Part shown: positions 1 to 4,772 of the stretch, one piece after another
Layout: each line of letters begins with the position of its first letter
How positions within the stretch are numbered: position 1 is the first letter of the stretch
NCBI GenBank assembly: GCA_910586585.1
Contig: CAJUKA010000211.1
Location: forward strand, 1 to 5,032
DNA from: an uncultured Lachnospiraceae bacterium
GTDB lineage: Bacteria > Bacillota > Clostridia > Lachnospirales > Lachnospiraceae
Reading direction: 5' to 3'
DNA length: 5,032 bases
The notes under the pieces: generated by a model
Databases searched by the model: none
The model's input: the letters and a program-made list of their open reading frames with translations, nothing else
Told to the model about the DNA's origin: nothing
Program-made: the position numbers and the translations under genes

Positions 1-42
1 GCAGGTGCTCCGTTTTATTTTCTGGAAAAATTCCCCAAGTAA
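1..42 (+). CDS. Possible 3' end of a plus-strand gene cut by the window edge
   Basis: Frame 1 is open from the first base and ends at a TAA (40-42), giving the 13-residue tail AGAPFYFLEKFPK. A hairpin terminator begins 13 bp after the stop, the arrangement expected for the end of a real gene converging on the lipoprotein gene. The fragment is too short to assign to a family and could be a chance open frame. Sequence to the left of the window would decide. Confidence 0.25.
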   Translation, partial: AGAPFYFLEKFPK

Positions 43-44
43 AG

Positions 45-197
45 TTACACTATCGCAAACAAAAAAGAGTACGATATGCACTCTTTTTTGTTTGTGCCGT
101 CACTGATTTCTACCCAATTATGAGTAAGAACCCGTTTGCCATAGCGGCGGTTAGCTTTTGTGTATTTCTTTAGTTTGCTTACATCAAAGCAAATTTC
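45..197 (-). pseudogene. Possible decayed gene remnant, start missing
   Basis: Between the lipoprotein stop and the left terminator, one minus-strand frame is open for 50 codons (stop TAA at 45-47, closed upstream by a TGA at 198-200). It encodes a basic, protein-like stretch including SKLKKYTKANRRYGKR and VLTHNWVEISDG. There is no ATG and no ribosome binding site. The last part of the frame runs straight through the terminator hairpin at 56-94, so only about residues 1-35 look like former coding sequence. I do not recognise the family. A chance open frame is a real alternative. Confidence 0.22.
56..94. terminator. Bidirectional intrinsic terminator, perfect 15-bp stem
   Basis: CAAACAAAAAAGAGT (56-70) pairs perfectly with ACTCTTTTTTGTTTG (80-94) around a 9-base loop. 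The A-run and T-run lie within the arms, so the hairpin has an A-rich upstream side and a U-rich downstream side when read from either strand. It can end the lipoprotein transcript (stop 134 bp away, minus strand) and any plus-strand transcript entering from the left, where an open frame stops at 42. Confidence 0.8.
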
Positions 198-227
198 TCA
201 TTACCGAAATTTAAGCATCCGAAATGA

Positions 228-983
228 TCAATTTTCCTCAGTGGCATAATCAGCGGAGGCTGTGGGCTTATTTACCTGCAGCAGTAATTGTGCGTCACTT
301 TCTGAAATGTTTTTTATCTCTGTGATTTTATGGTTTTCGTCTCTGCTGACAGCAAGGCATATTCCCTTTTCATCCGTGTAATAAACAATAGCCCTTTCAC
401 TATCAATCAATATCTTAATCTCGTTACCGCCATAAAACCAGCGGCCATACTCGCCGTCAAAGGATACACCATACTCTTCATAATCCTTTAACAGCTCTCC
501 GTTGCTCTTCCCTGTTTCGGCTGCCATTGCTGCATTTGGTTCCGTACTTATAGACATATCCTTAAAATGCTCCTGCTTCCGCGTATGACGGTCATATACT
601 TCCTGAGAGCATTCTTCGATACCGACAAGGTTATTGTCTGCGTCACGCCTCGCTTCAATATCCACCGTCCCCGTGAAGAAATTCGTAAAGCTCGCCCCTG
701 CTGCCGGATCATTGAAGAAACGCACGATGCTCCCATTGTAGGTATAGCAGCCCGTCTTTTCATCATAGGACAGCCCATATGCTTCATATACAGACCAGTC
801 CACGCTGCCGGGAATTTCCGCCGCAGACGAATCCTCTACCATTCCAGTGTCATATGCAGGTATTGTAGACAGCAAAGTTCCATTCTGAACGCTTGCGGCT
901 GCATTTCCCGCACAGCCCGTAAGCATACATATACTGATCAGGACAGATGCGGATAAAATCCTTTTTGTCATTTTTAATTTCAT
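228..983 (-). CDS. Secreted lipoprotein with two copies of an internal module, function unknown
   Basis: The 251-residue product starts with a lipoprotein signal peptide: basic MKLKMTKR, a hydrophobic core, then lipobox LTGC with Cys24 as the predicted lipidated residue. It should be anchored on the outer face of the cytoplasmic membrane. The mature part contains two diverged copies of one module. Copy 1 (about 65-130) begins VYEAYGLSYD and ends with VDIEARRDADNNLVGIEECS. Copy 2 (about 167-232) begins DYEEYGVSFD and ends with ICLAVSRDENHKITEIKNIS. Conserved positions include the YG(L/V)S(Y/F)D start, an aromatic-x-Y-x-G turn and the RD(A/E)(D/N) segment. No catalytic motif is visible. The ATG at 983 is chosen because AAAGGAGA lies 7 bases upstream. 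The gene follows the two-component operon but is separated from it by a terminator, and its upstream region shares a repeat with the regulator promoter. I infer that it is an output or sensory accessory of that system. Confidence 0.88.
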   Translation of the reverse strand: MKLKMTKRILSASVLISICMLTGCAGNAAASVQNGTLLSTIPAYDTGMVEDSSAAEIPGSVDWSVYEAYGLSYDEKTGCYTYNGSIVRFFNDPAAGASFTNFFTGTVDIEARRDADNNLVGIEECSQEVYDRHTRKQEHFKDMSISTEPNAAMAAETGKSNGELLKDYEEYGVSFDGEYGRWFYGGNEIKILIDSERAIVYYTDEKGICLAVSRDENHKITEIKNISESDAQLLLQVNKPTASADYATEEN

Positions 984-990
984 TTGAAGT

Positions 991-998
991 TCTCCTTT
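991..998 (-). promoter_or_regulatory. Ribosome binding site of the lipoprotein gene
   Basis: On the minus strand the sequence is AAAGGAGA, a near-consensus Shine-Dalgarno element 7 bases before the ATG at 983. It supports that start over the in-frame ATG four codons later. Confidence 0.85.
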
Positions 999-1002
999 CT
1001 CG

Positions 1003-1027
1003 TTTTGATAATTCTATCTTATCAAAA
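1003..1027 (-). repeat. Perfect 9-bp inverted repeat in the lipoprotein leader or promoter
   Basis: TTTTGATAA (1003-1011) and TTATCAAAA (1019-1027) are exact inverted copies separated by 7 bases. The right-hand end of the element in transcript order lies four bases from the ribosome binding site. On the minus strand it contains TAGAAT (1016-1011), a 5/6 match to a -10 box, but no matching -35 is visible. It may be an operator for a dimeric regulator, a leader hairpin, or both. It is not a terminator because no T-run follows. Confidence 0.5.
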
Positions 1028-1040
1028 GTATTTGGGGGTT

Positions 1041-1073
1041 CCTTGTGGACTTTATGTGTTTTGTGTGAAGTTT
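1041..1073 (-). promoter_or_regulatory. Probable response-regulator binding site upstream of the lipoprotein gene
   Basis: Read on the minus strand from 1073, three consecutive 11-base units appear: AAACTTCACAC, AAAACACATAA and AGTCCACAAGG. The first matches 10 of 11 bases of AAACTACACAC in the two-component promoter (3287-3297); the second and third are looser. An 11-bp period is typical of direct-repeat operators of OmpR-family regulators. The downstream -10 is unclear and the distance to the best candidate (1011-1016) differs from that at the regulator promoter, so the exact promoter is not defined. Confidence 0.5.
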
Positions 1074-1112
1074 CCAAACAACGGATGTCGGGCTTCGCCA
1101 GCCATCCTTATG

Positions 1113-1147
1113 TTAAAAAGAAGGCGGCAGGCAAATCATATGCCGCC
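1113..1147 (-). terminator. Intrinsic terminator overlapping the kinase stop codon
   Basis: On the minus strand GGCGGCA (1147-1141) pairs with TGCCGCC (1129-1123) around an 11-base loop and is followed by TTCTTTTTAAC. The stop codon TGA of the kinase (1136-1138) lies in the loop. This ends the two-component transcript, so the lipoprotein gene downstream needs its own promoter or depends on readthrough. Confidence 0.82.
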
Positions 1148-2581
1148 ACCCTGTTTCTGATGATTATATAAAAATTCAATGTTAAAGCATACGCCTTGTT
1201 CGGTATTCCTTATCTGATAATCCGCTCCATGCTGCTCCAGGATCATCTTTACAATATAAAGGCCCAATCCGCTGCCGCCCGTCTGCCGGCTGCGTGACCG
1301 CTCCACCCGGTAGAAAGCGTCAAAGAGTTTTGGTATGTCATCTTCCGGCAAATGAACCCCCGTGTTCTCTATGGAAAATTGTATCCTCCCGCTTCTGGAA
1401 TGCGCCGTAACGAAAATATCACTGCCCTCCGGCGAATAATGGATTGCATTGGAAACAAGGTTATTTACCACTTTCCCCAGGAGTGCTTTGTCTCCCCGGA
1501 GTATCAGCCCATTCTGTATATCCTCATGCCATTCCTGACCCTTGCCCACAACCATATCTTCAAATAGTCCATACTCACTTTTTATCATGTCTGAAAAATC
1601 AAATATTTCCTCCTGCAAGGCAGTTTCTGATGATTTGATGCGGGAAACAGTCAGGATTTCCTGCACCATCCCTCCCATTGCTTTTACCACTTCAAGAGAA
1701 CGGGCAAGGTATTTATCACGTTCTTTGTATTTCCCCACATTCAGCAGCATCCCTTCAAGTTGTCCCTTAATGACCGTGATCGGTGTTTTCAGTTCATGGG
1801 ATACCGCCGAAAAGAAATCAAGCTGTGCCTGTTCCAGCATACGCTCCCGCTCAATGTCCGCTTCCAACCGGCTGTTTGCCGCCTGCAGTTCACTGAGCGC
1901 CGAAGACAATTTCCGGGCCATTTCATTCAGGCTGTGCGCCAGTATCCCTAATTCATCGGAGCGGCTTTCCGTACAATCCCATGAAAAGTCAAGGTCGGAC
2001 ATTTTTTCCGACACCCTGCTGATCTCTATGACAGGCTTTGTCACGTACCTGGAATAAAGTGCTGCACCTATGGCTGAAATGAATATCACCATGACCAACA
2101 GAGGCGGGACTATATTGCCGATGGTATCCATCAGCCGGTTTACCGGCTCTGCGTCTCCGGCAGCAGACAGGGTATAGACCATCTCAGAATCGCTGAAACG
2201 AAATAGGTAGCTGTGCGTTACCCCATACGCAGAAGGCATCCCTTCAAAAACAATGCCGTCACGAACTACACCCGGAAAATCCGTGTTATGCTGTGAGGGC
2301 AATGCAATCTCCCTTCCGTCCTCATCATATAGCTGGAACAGCACATCATTGTTCAGCAGAAATTCGTCAAACAGAATCCCACTTTCCTCTCCCGCAGTAA
2401 ATTCCAATTCTGAAATAAATGCATTCACTTCCTTATCCAGTGCTGCATCCAGATCTGTGCTGTATGATTCTGGAACCAGCCATGCGATAAAGCAATAGGT
2501 AGCAGAGCAGCAGGCCACCATCAGCAGGCAGGTTACGGCAAATATTTTAGTAAACAGGCTTTTCTTTCCCCTCTTTTTCAA
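1136..2581 (-). CDS. Sensor histidine kinase, HAMP type, membrane-bound
   Basis: This is the membrane sensor of the two-component pair; it should autophosphorylate on His and pass phosphate to the adjacent regulator. With the TTG at 2581 as start it has 481 residues: basic N-terminus KKRGKK, first membrane helix about 9-36, extracellular sensor region about 37-153, second helix about 154-177, HAMP about 178-230 and a short coiled region. The H-box SHELKTP has His262. The ATPase domain shows the N-box (Asn374, Asn378), G1 as ENTG, F-box KLFDAFYR and G2 box GGSGLGL (435-441). G1 has Asn where classical kinases have Asp, as in some Firmicute kinases of this type. The frame is open upstream to a TTG at 2620, but the product then overlaps the regulator by 74 bp with no better site. 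For the TTG at 2581, GGGGAG lies 12 bases upstream, rather far, and the overlap is 35 bp, suggesting translational coupling. The start is the uncertain part; the function is clear. The ligand is unknown. Confidence 0.9.
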   Translation of the reverse strand: MKKRGKKSLFTKIFAVTCLLMVACCSATYCFIAWLVPESYSTDLDAALDKEVNAFISELEFTAGEESGILFDEFLLNNDVLFQLYDEDGREIALPSQHNTDFPGVVRDGIVFEGMPSAYGVTHSYLFRFSDSEMVYTLSAAGDAEPVNRLMDTIGNIVPPLLVMVIFISAIGAALYSRYVTKPVIEISRVSEKMSDLDFSWDCTESRSDELGILAHSLNEMARKLSSALSELQAANSRLEADIERERMLEQAQLDFFSAVSHELKTPITVIKGQLEGMLLNVGKYKERDKYLARSLEVVKAMGGMVQEILTVSRIKSSETALQEEIFDFSDMIKSEYGLFEDMVVGKGQEWHEDIQNGLILRGDKALLGKVVNNLVSNAIHYSPEGSDIFVTAHSRSGRIQFSIENTGVHLPEDDIPKLFDAFYRVERSRSRQTGGSGLGLYIVKMILEQHGADYQIRNTEQGVCFNIEFLYNHQKQGGGI

Positions 2582-3236
2582 TTTTATATCCAACTCCCCG
2601 GATCGTCTCAATGTAGTCAATGTTCAGTTTTTTACGGAGATTTTTGATATGCGTGTCAACCACCCTCTCATCCCCGTAAAAATCGTACTTCCACAGTTTG
2701 TTCAGGAAATGCTGCCGTGAAAGCGCCTTCCCCTGATTCTCCAGCAGTTCCTTCAACACCTCAAATTCCCTTTGTGTCAAATCATATTCCACATCCCCGG
2801 CATAAACCCGGTAACCATCCATATCCAAAGTAAGCCCTTTGTAATGGAGCAATGCGCTTTCGCCATCCTCCCGGCTTCCGACCCGCCGAAGGACAGCCGC
2901 TATTTTTCGCAGCAGCACCGGCATGGAAAATGGTTTTGTTACATAGTCATCCGCCTGCAAGTCCAGTCCTTTTATCTGGTCGCCTTCACTGCCCAGGGCC
3001 GTCAGCATAATAATGGGAACCTGAGACTGTTTCCGGATCAGTTCGCAGACAGTGAACCCATCTATTTTAGGCAGCTGGATATCCAGCAGGATCAGGTCAT
3101 AAAGGTTCTTCGCAAACATATCCACGGCTGCCACGCCATCACCTGCAATATCGGCCTTATATCCTGCCTCCTGCAAAAATTCCTGCAGAAGTTCCTGAAT
3201 ATCCATATCATCTTCAACAATTAAAATCCTCTGCAT
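2547..3236 (-). CDS. Two-component response regulator, OmpR/PhoB family
   Basis: This 229-residue cytoplasmic transcription factor is the partner of the kinase immediately downstream. The receiver domain (1-118) has the acidic pair Asp9/Asp10, phospho-acceptor Asp52 in LLDIQLP, switch residues Thr79 and Tyr98, and Lys101 in TKPF. A linker leads to the winged-helix DNA-binding domain (about 125-222), with the LTQREFEVLKEL helix, the recognition region RVVDTHIKNLRKKL and the wing IRGVGYKIE. All receiver active-site residues are present, so it should be phosphorylation-responsive. The ATG at 3236 is chosen because GGAGGTGAT lies directly upstream. An in-frame ATG at 3266 falls inside the probable -10 box and cannot be the start. 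The 11-bp tandem repeats upstream suggest autoregulation, and a related site precedes the lipoprotein gene. The specific subfamily and signal cannot be told from sequence alone. Confidence 0.95.
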   Translation of the reverse strand: MQRILIVEDDMDIQELLQEFLQEAGYKADIAGDGVAAVDMFAKNLYDLILLDIQLPKIDGFTVCELIRKQSQVPIIMLTALGSEGDQIKGLDLQADDYVTKPFSMPVLLRKIAAVLRRVGSREDGESALLHYKGLTLDMDGYRVYAGDVEYDLTQREFEVLKELLENQGKALSRQHFLNKLWKYDFYGDERVVDTHIKNLRKKLNIDYIETIRGVGYKIEKEGKEKPVY

Positions 3237-3239
3237 GGT

Positions 3240-3248
3240 ATCACCTCC
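3240..3248 (-). promoter_or_regulatory. Ribosome binding site deciding the regulator start
   Basis: The minus strand reads GGAGGTGAT, an almost full-length anti-16S match, with its GGAGG core 7 bases before the ATG at 3236. It fixes the start at 3236 rather than at the upstream in-frame ATGs at 3263 and 3266. Confidence 0.92.
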
Positions 3249-3261
3249 ACACTCCTTAACC

Positions 3262-3297
3262 ATCATACCATACTTTTTTGTAGTTTGTGTGTAGTTT
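3262..3297 (-). promoter_or_regulatory. Two-component operon promoter with 11-bp tandem operator
   Basis: On the minus strand the extended -10 TGGTATGAT occupies 3270-3262. Immediately upstream are two tandem 11-base units, AAACTACACAC (3297-3287) and AAACTACAAAA (3286-3276). At a 17-base spacing the -35 position would read ACACAA, a poor match lying inside the repeats. A weak -35 overlapped by direct repeats at a helical-turn period is characteristic of promoters activated by an OmpR-family regulator, here most simply the product of the operon itself. The expected transcript start near 3255 leaves a short leader before the ATG at 3236. Confidence 0.65.
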
Positions 3298-3326
3298 GCC
3301 TAAGTTATATAAAACCATCCCCTTCC

Positions 3327-4355
3327 TTACTTATTCCATCTCCCTGACGTGCCAGCCATTCCCCCGACAAGGCTGCACTGGCGCTGCATATATGATTTCA
3401 GATTTTCCGTGCTTTGCCTGTAGGTCTCCCTGACTGTTTCTGGGTTATCGAAATGTTCCATGACTGCACCAGCAACGCAGTACCCGCTCTCCATTCCGGC
3501 AGATATGCCCTCTCCCATCGGGTTTAAGAACCCGGCGACTTCCCCTGCAAAAAGGATGCGCCCCACGCCGTAGTCCACACGGCATCCCGGACGGATATGC
3601 GGCATCAGCCACTTTTCCTCTTTCGTCTGCCTGCTGATCCGCAGATGGTGCTTTTCCTCCATATAGGCAATGAATCGCCCGTAATAATGCCCGATTTTAT
3701 CCATATCCTTCACGGACACCCCAAGCACCAGCAGGTCATCCTTCGCATTGAACCATGCGTCATATTCCGAAAGCACCGGCTGCAGGTACGCATAGAAGTA
3801 ATGCGGGTCTAAATCTATGCTGCCCTCGTTAAAGGTCTGGTATGTGGTTATGTATCCGGGAACTTCCCCGGTAATCTTCCGTTTTAATGTCCCGACAACG
3901 CCCTCGCAGTCAATGACGTACCTTGCTTTCTCTGTATGATTATTTTCCCCGTGCAGGCTGACTTCCACAAGCCCGTCCTTTTCCGTGCAGGAAAGAGCCG
4001 CCACGCCGTCCCTGACCTCTGCGCCGTTCTCCTTTGCTTTCCCCGCAAGCCACCCGTCAAAATGGCTACGCCATACATTCAGCCCCTCCTGCTGGAAGCG
4101 GTATTCTTTCCCTGCATCATTTGTGAAGATCATTCCCCTGTTCTCTGTCGGAGTACACATGGCAGATTCCGGCACATCCTCCCCGAAATAACTTTTCACA
4201 AGTTCCACTGATTTCTTTATCAGAATACCCGAACAGGACTTGTACCTGGGCATCTTGAACTTTTCCACCAGGAGAACATTATAGCCTTTTTCCGCTAAAG
4301 CCTTGGCAGCCGTGCATCCCGCAGGCCCCGCCCCGACCACTATCACATCATACAT
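3327..4355 (-). CDS. FAD-dependent oxidoreductase, geranylgeranyl-reductase-like
   Basis: The 342-residue protein belongs to the p-hydroxybenzoate-hydroxylase-type flavoproteins and most resembles the geranylgeranyl reductase group, which reduces isoprenoid double bonds in other organisms. The N-terminal Rossmann motif is GAGPAG (8-13), with Glu31 placed to bind the FAD ribose. PRYKSCSG (36-43) matches the P-R-x-K-x-C-x-G signature, RSHFDGWL (96-103) the R-x-x-F-D element, and VIDCEG (147-152) the region of the usual DG motif. The second FAD motif is GEVAGFLNPMGEGI (271-284), with Glu where GD is usual. The isoprenoid-binding YxWxFP motif is degenerate (YDAWF, 198-202), and the C-terminal part is shorter than in typical reductases of about 390 residues, so the substrate is unknown and isoprenoid reduction should not be assumed. 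No signal peptide or membrane segment is seen. The ATG at 4355 follows AAGGGTGAT by 6 bases. It lies 90 bp upstream of the regulator in the same direction, with no terminator between. Confidence 0.88.
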   Translation of the reverse strand: MYDVIVVGAGPAGCTAAKALAEKGYNVLLVEKFKMPRYKSCSGILIKKSVELVKSYFGEDVPESAMCTPTENRGMIFTNDAGKEYRFQQEGLNVWRSHFDGWLAGKAKENGAEVRDGVAALSCTEKDGLVEVSLHGENNHTEKARYVIDCEGVVGTLKRKITGEVPGYITTYQTFNEGSIDLDPHYFYAYLQPVLSEYDAWFNAKDDLLVLGVSVKDMDKIGHYYGRFIAYMEEKHHLRISRQTKEEKWLMPHIRPGCRVDYGVGRILFAGEVAGFLNPMGEGISAGMESGYCVAGAVMEHFDNPETVRETYRQSTENLKSYMQRQCSLVGGMAGTSGRWNK

Positions 4356-4361
4356 CCGTAT

Positions 4362-4370
4362 ATCACCCTT
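4362..4370 (-). promoter_or_regulatory. Ribosome binding site of the oxidoreductase gene
   Basis: The minus strand reads AAGGGTGAT, a good match to the 16S tail, 6 bases before the ATG at 4355. It supports that start, which also begins exactly at the Rossmann strand MYDVIVVGAG. Confidence 0.8.
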
Positions 4371-4431
4371 TCCGCTGTTTCCTATTACTTCGGCAGAAAA
4401 CCGTTCCCGCTAAAGTAAAAGTGTCCTCTAA

Positions 4432-4440
4432 ATTATACCA
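4432..4440 (-). promoter_or_regulatory. Extended -10 promoter of the oxidoreductase gene
   Basis: The minus strand reads TGGTATAAT, a perfect -10 with the extended TG element. The -35 at a 17-base spacing is only TGAAAA, so the extended -10 probably carries the activity. The same TATGGTAT(A/G)AT core occurs at the regulator promoter. Transcription would start near 4425 and give a leader of about 70 bases. In that leader TTACTT (4385-4390) and AAGTAA (4413-4418) are inverted copies that could form a weak hairpin. No copy of the AAACT-CACAC repeat is seen here. Confidence 0.7.
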
Positions 4441-4500
4441 TAGAAATTACCTGTTTTTCACCCGATGGCACGAAACGACTATTTTTCGGGAGCGGAAAGC

Positions 4501-4529
4501 AAAAAAAGAGCCCTTGAGCAGCCCTTTTT
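4501..4529 (-). terminator. Probable intrinsic terminator for leftward transcription
   Basis: On the minus strand AAAAAGGGCT (4529-4520) can pair with GGCTCTTTTT (4512-4503) around a 7-base loop, followed by further T residues. Two G-U pairs are needed in the core, and on the plus strand these become A-C mismatches, so the element is directional. It would stop leftward transcripts from the repeat region or from a gene beyond the right edge before they reach the oxidoreductase promoter. Confidence 0.55.
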
Positions 4530-4568
4530 CACAATTATCTATTTTTAATTTAGTTTTTACCGCTTACT

Positions 4569-4677
4569 CATACACAAACACGGAAACTCTGTATATTATC
4601 ACGAAAACCCCTATATTATCACGAAAACTCCCATCCTGCTTCCGTGATAATACAGCCAGTTTCCGTGTTTGTATATG
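4569..4677. repeat. Long imperfect palindrome within the phased repeat array
   Basis: CATACACAAACACGGAAACT (4569-4588) is matched at 19 of 20 positions by the reverse complement of 4658-4677. The symmetry continues inward: CTGTATATTATCACG (4589-4603) against CTGTATTATCACG read in reverse from 4655, with small gaps. The arms are about 39 bases each, separated by about 31 bases that hold the second half of a 20-bp tandem duplication (4592-4611 and 4612-4631, 19 of 20 identical). DNA of this form can extrude as a cruciform or hold a protein complex. Confidence 0.8.
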
Positions 4678-4772
4678 GGTTTTGCCTGCGAGTATCGAGT
4701 TTTGCCTGTTAGTATCCGAGTTTCCGTGATAATAACCGACTTTTGCCTACGAGTTAAACTATCAGGCAAAAC
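4569..4772. repeat. Array of ten half-sites phased at 20-21 bp, iteron-like
   Basis: Units facing one way begin at 4639, 4660, 4680, 4700, 4721 and 4741, so steps are 21, 20, 20, 21 and 20 bases. They carry either a TTTCCGTG core (4660, 4721; CTTCCGTG at 4639) or a TTTTGCCT core (4680, 4700, 4741). Units in the opposite orientation, CACGGAAA or CACGAAAA, end near 4586, 4607 and 4627 with the same phasing, and AGGCAAAA (4764-4771) closes the right side. Two core types share one register of about two helical turns, so bound proteins would line up on one face of the DNA. Such arrays are known from plasmid iterons, partition sites and complex operators. Which applies here is not shown, and no gene lies inside the array. 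Confidence 0.7.

Noticed and set aside
567..956. 129-codon plus-strand open frame antisense to the lipoprotein gene
   Set aside because: It has no ribosome binding site, an implausible composition, and lies wholly inside a well-supported gene on the other strand.
1542..2057. 171-codon plus-strand open frame inside the kinase gene
   Set aside because: It is Ser- and Arg-rich, as expected of the reverse complement of kinase codons, and it has no Shine-Dalgarno element. The minus-strand kinase has all family motifs.
2772..3224. 150-codon plus-strand open frame inside the regulator gene
   Set aside because: It is antisense to a complete receiver and winged-helix protein, with no recognisable domain and no ribosome binding site.
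3237..3266. Ten extra N-terminal codons for the regulator (ATG at 3266)
   Set aside because: That ATG overlaps the extended -10, and the added residues translate the ribosome binding site. The receiver domain begins properly at the ATG at 3236.
3298..3326. Terminator between the oxidoreductase and the regulator
   Set aside because: I could find no GC stem followed by a T-run in this interval on the minus strand.
4421..4729. 102-codon plus-strand open frame across the promoter and repeat array
   Set aside because: It begins beside the -10 of the opposite-strand promoter, lacks a ribosome binding site, and much of it translates the half-site array.
4569..4772. CRISPR array
   Set aside because: The cores are only 8-14 bases, occur in both orientations, alternate between two types, and leave no spacers of CRISPR length. 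No cas gene is present.
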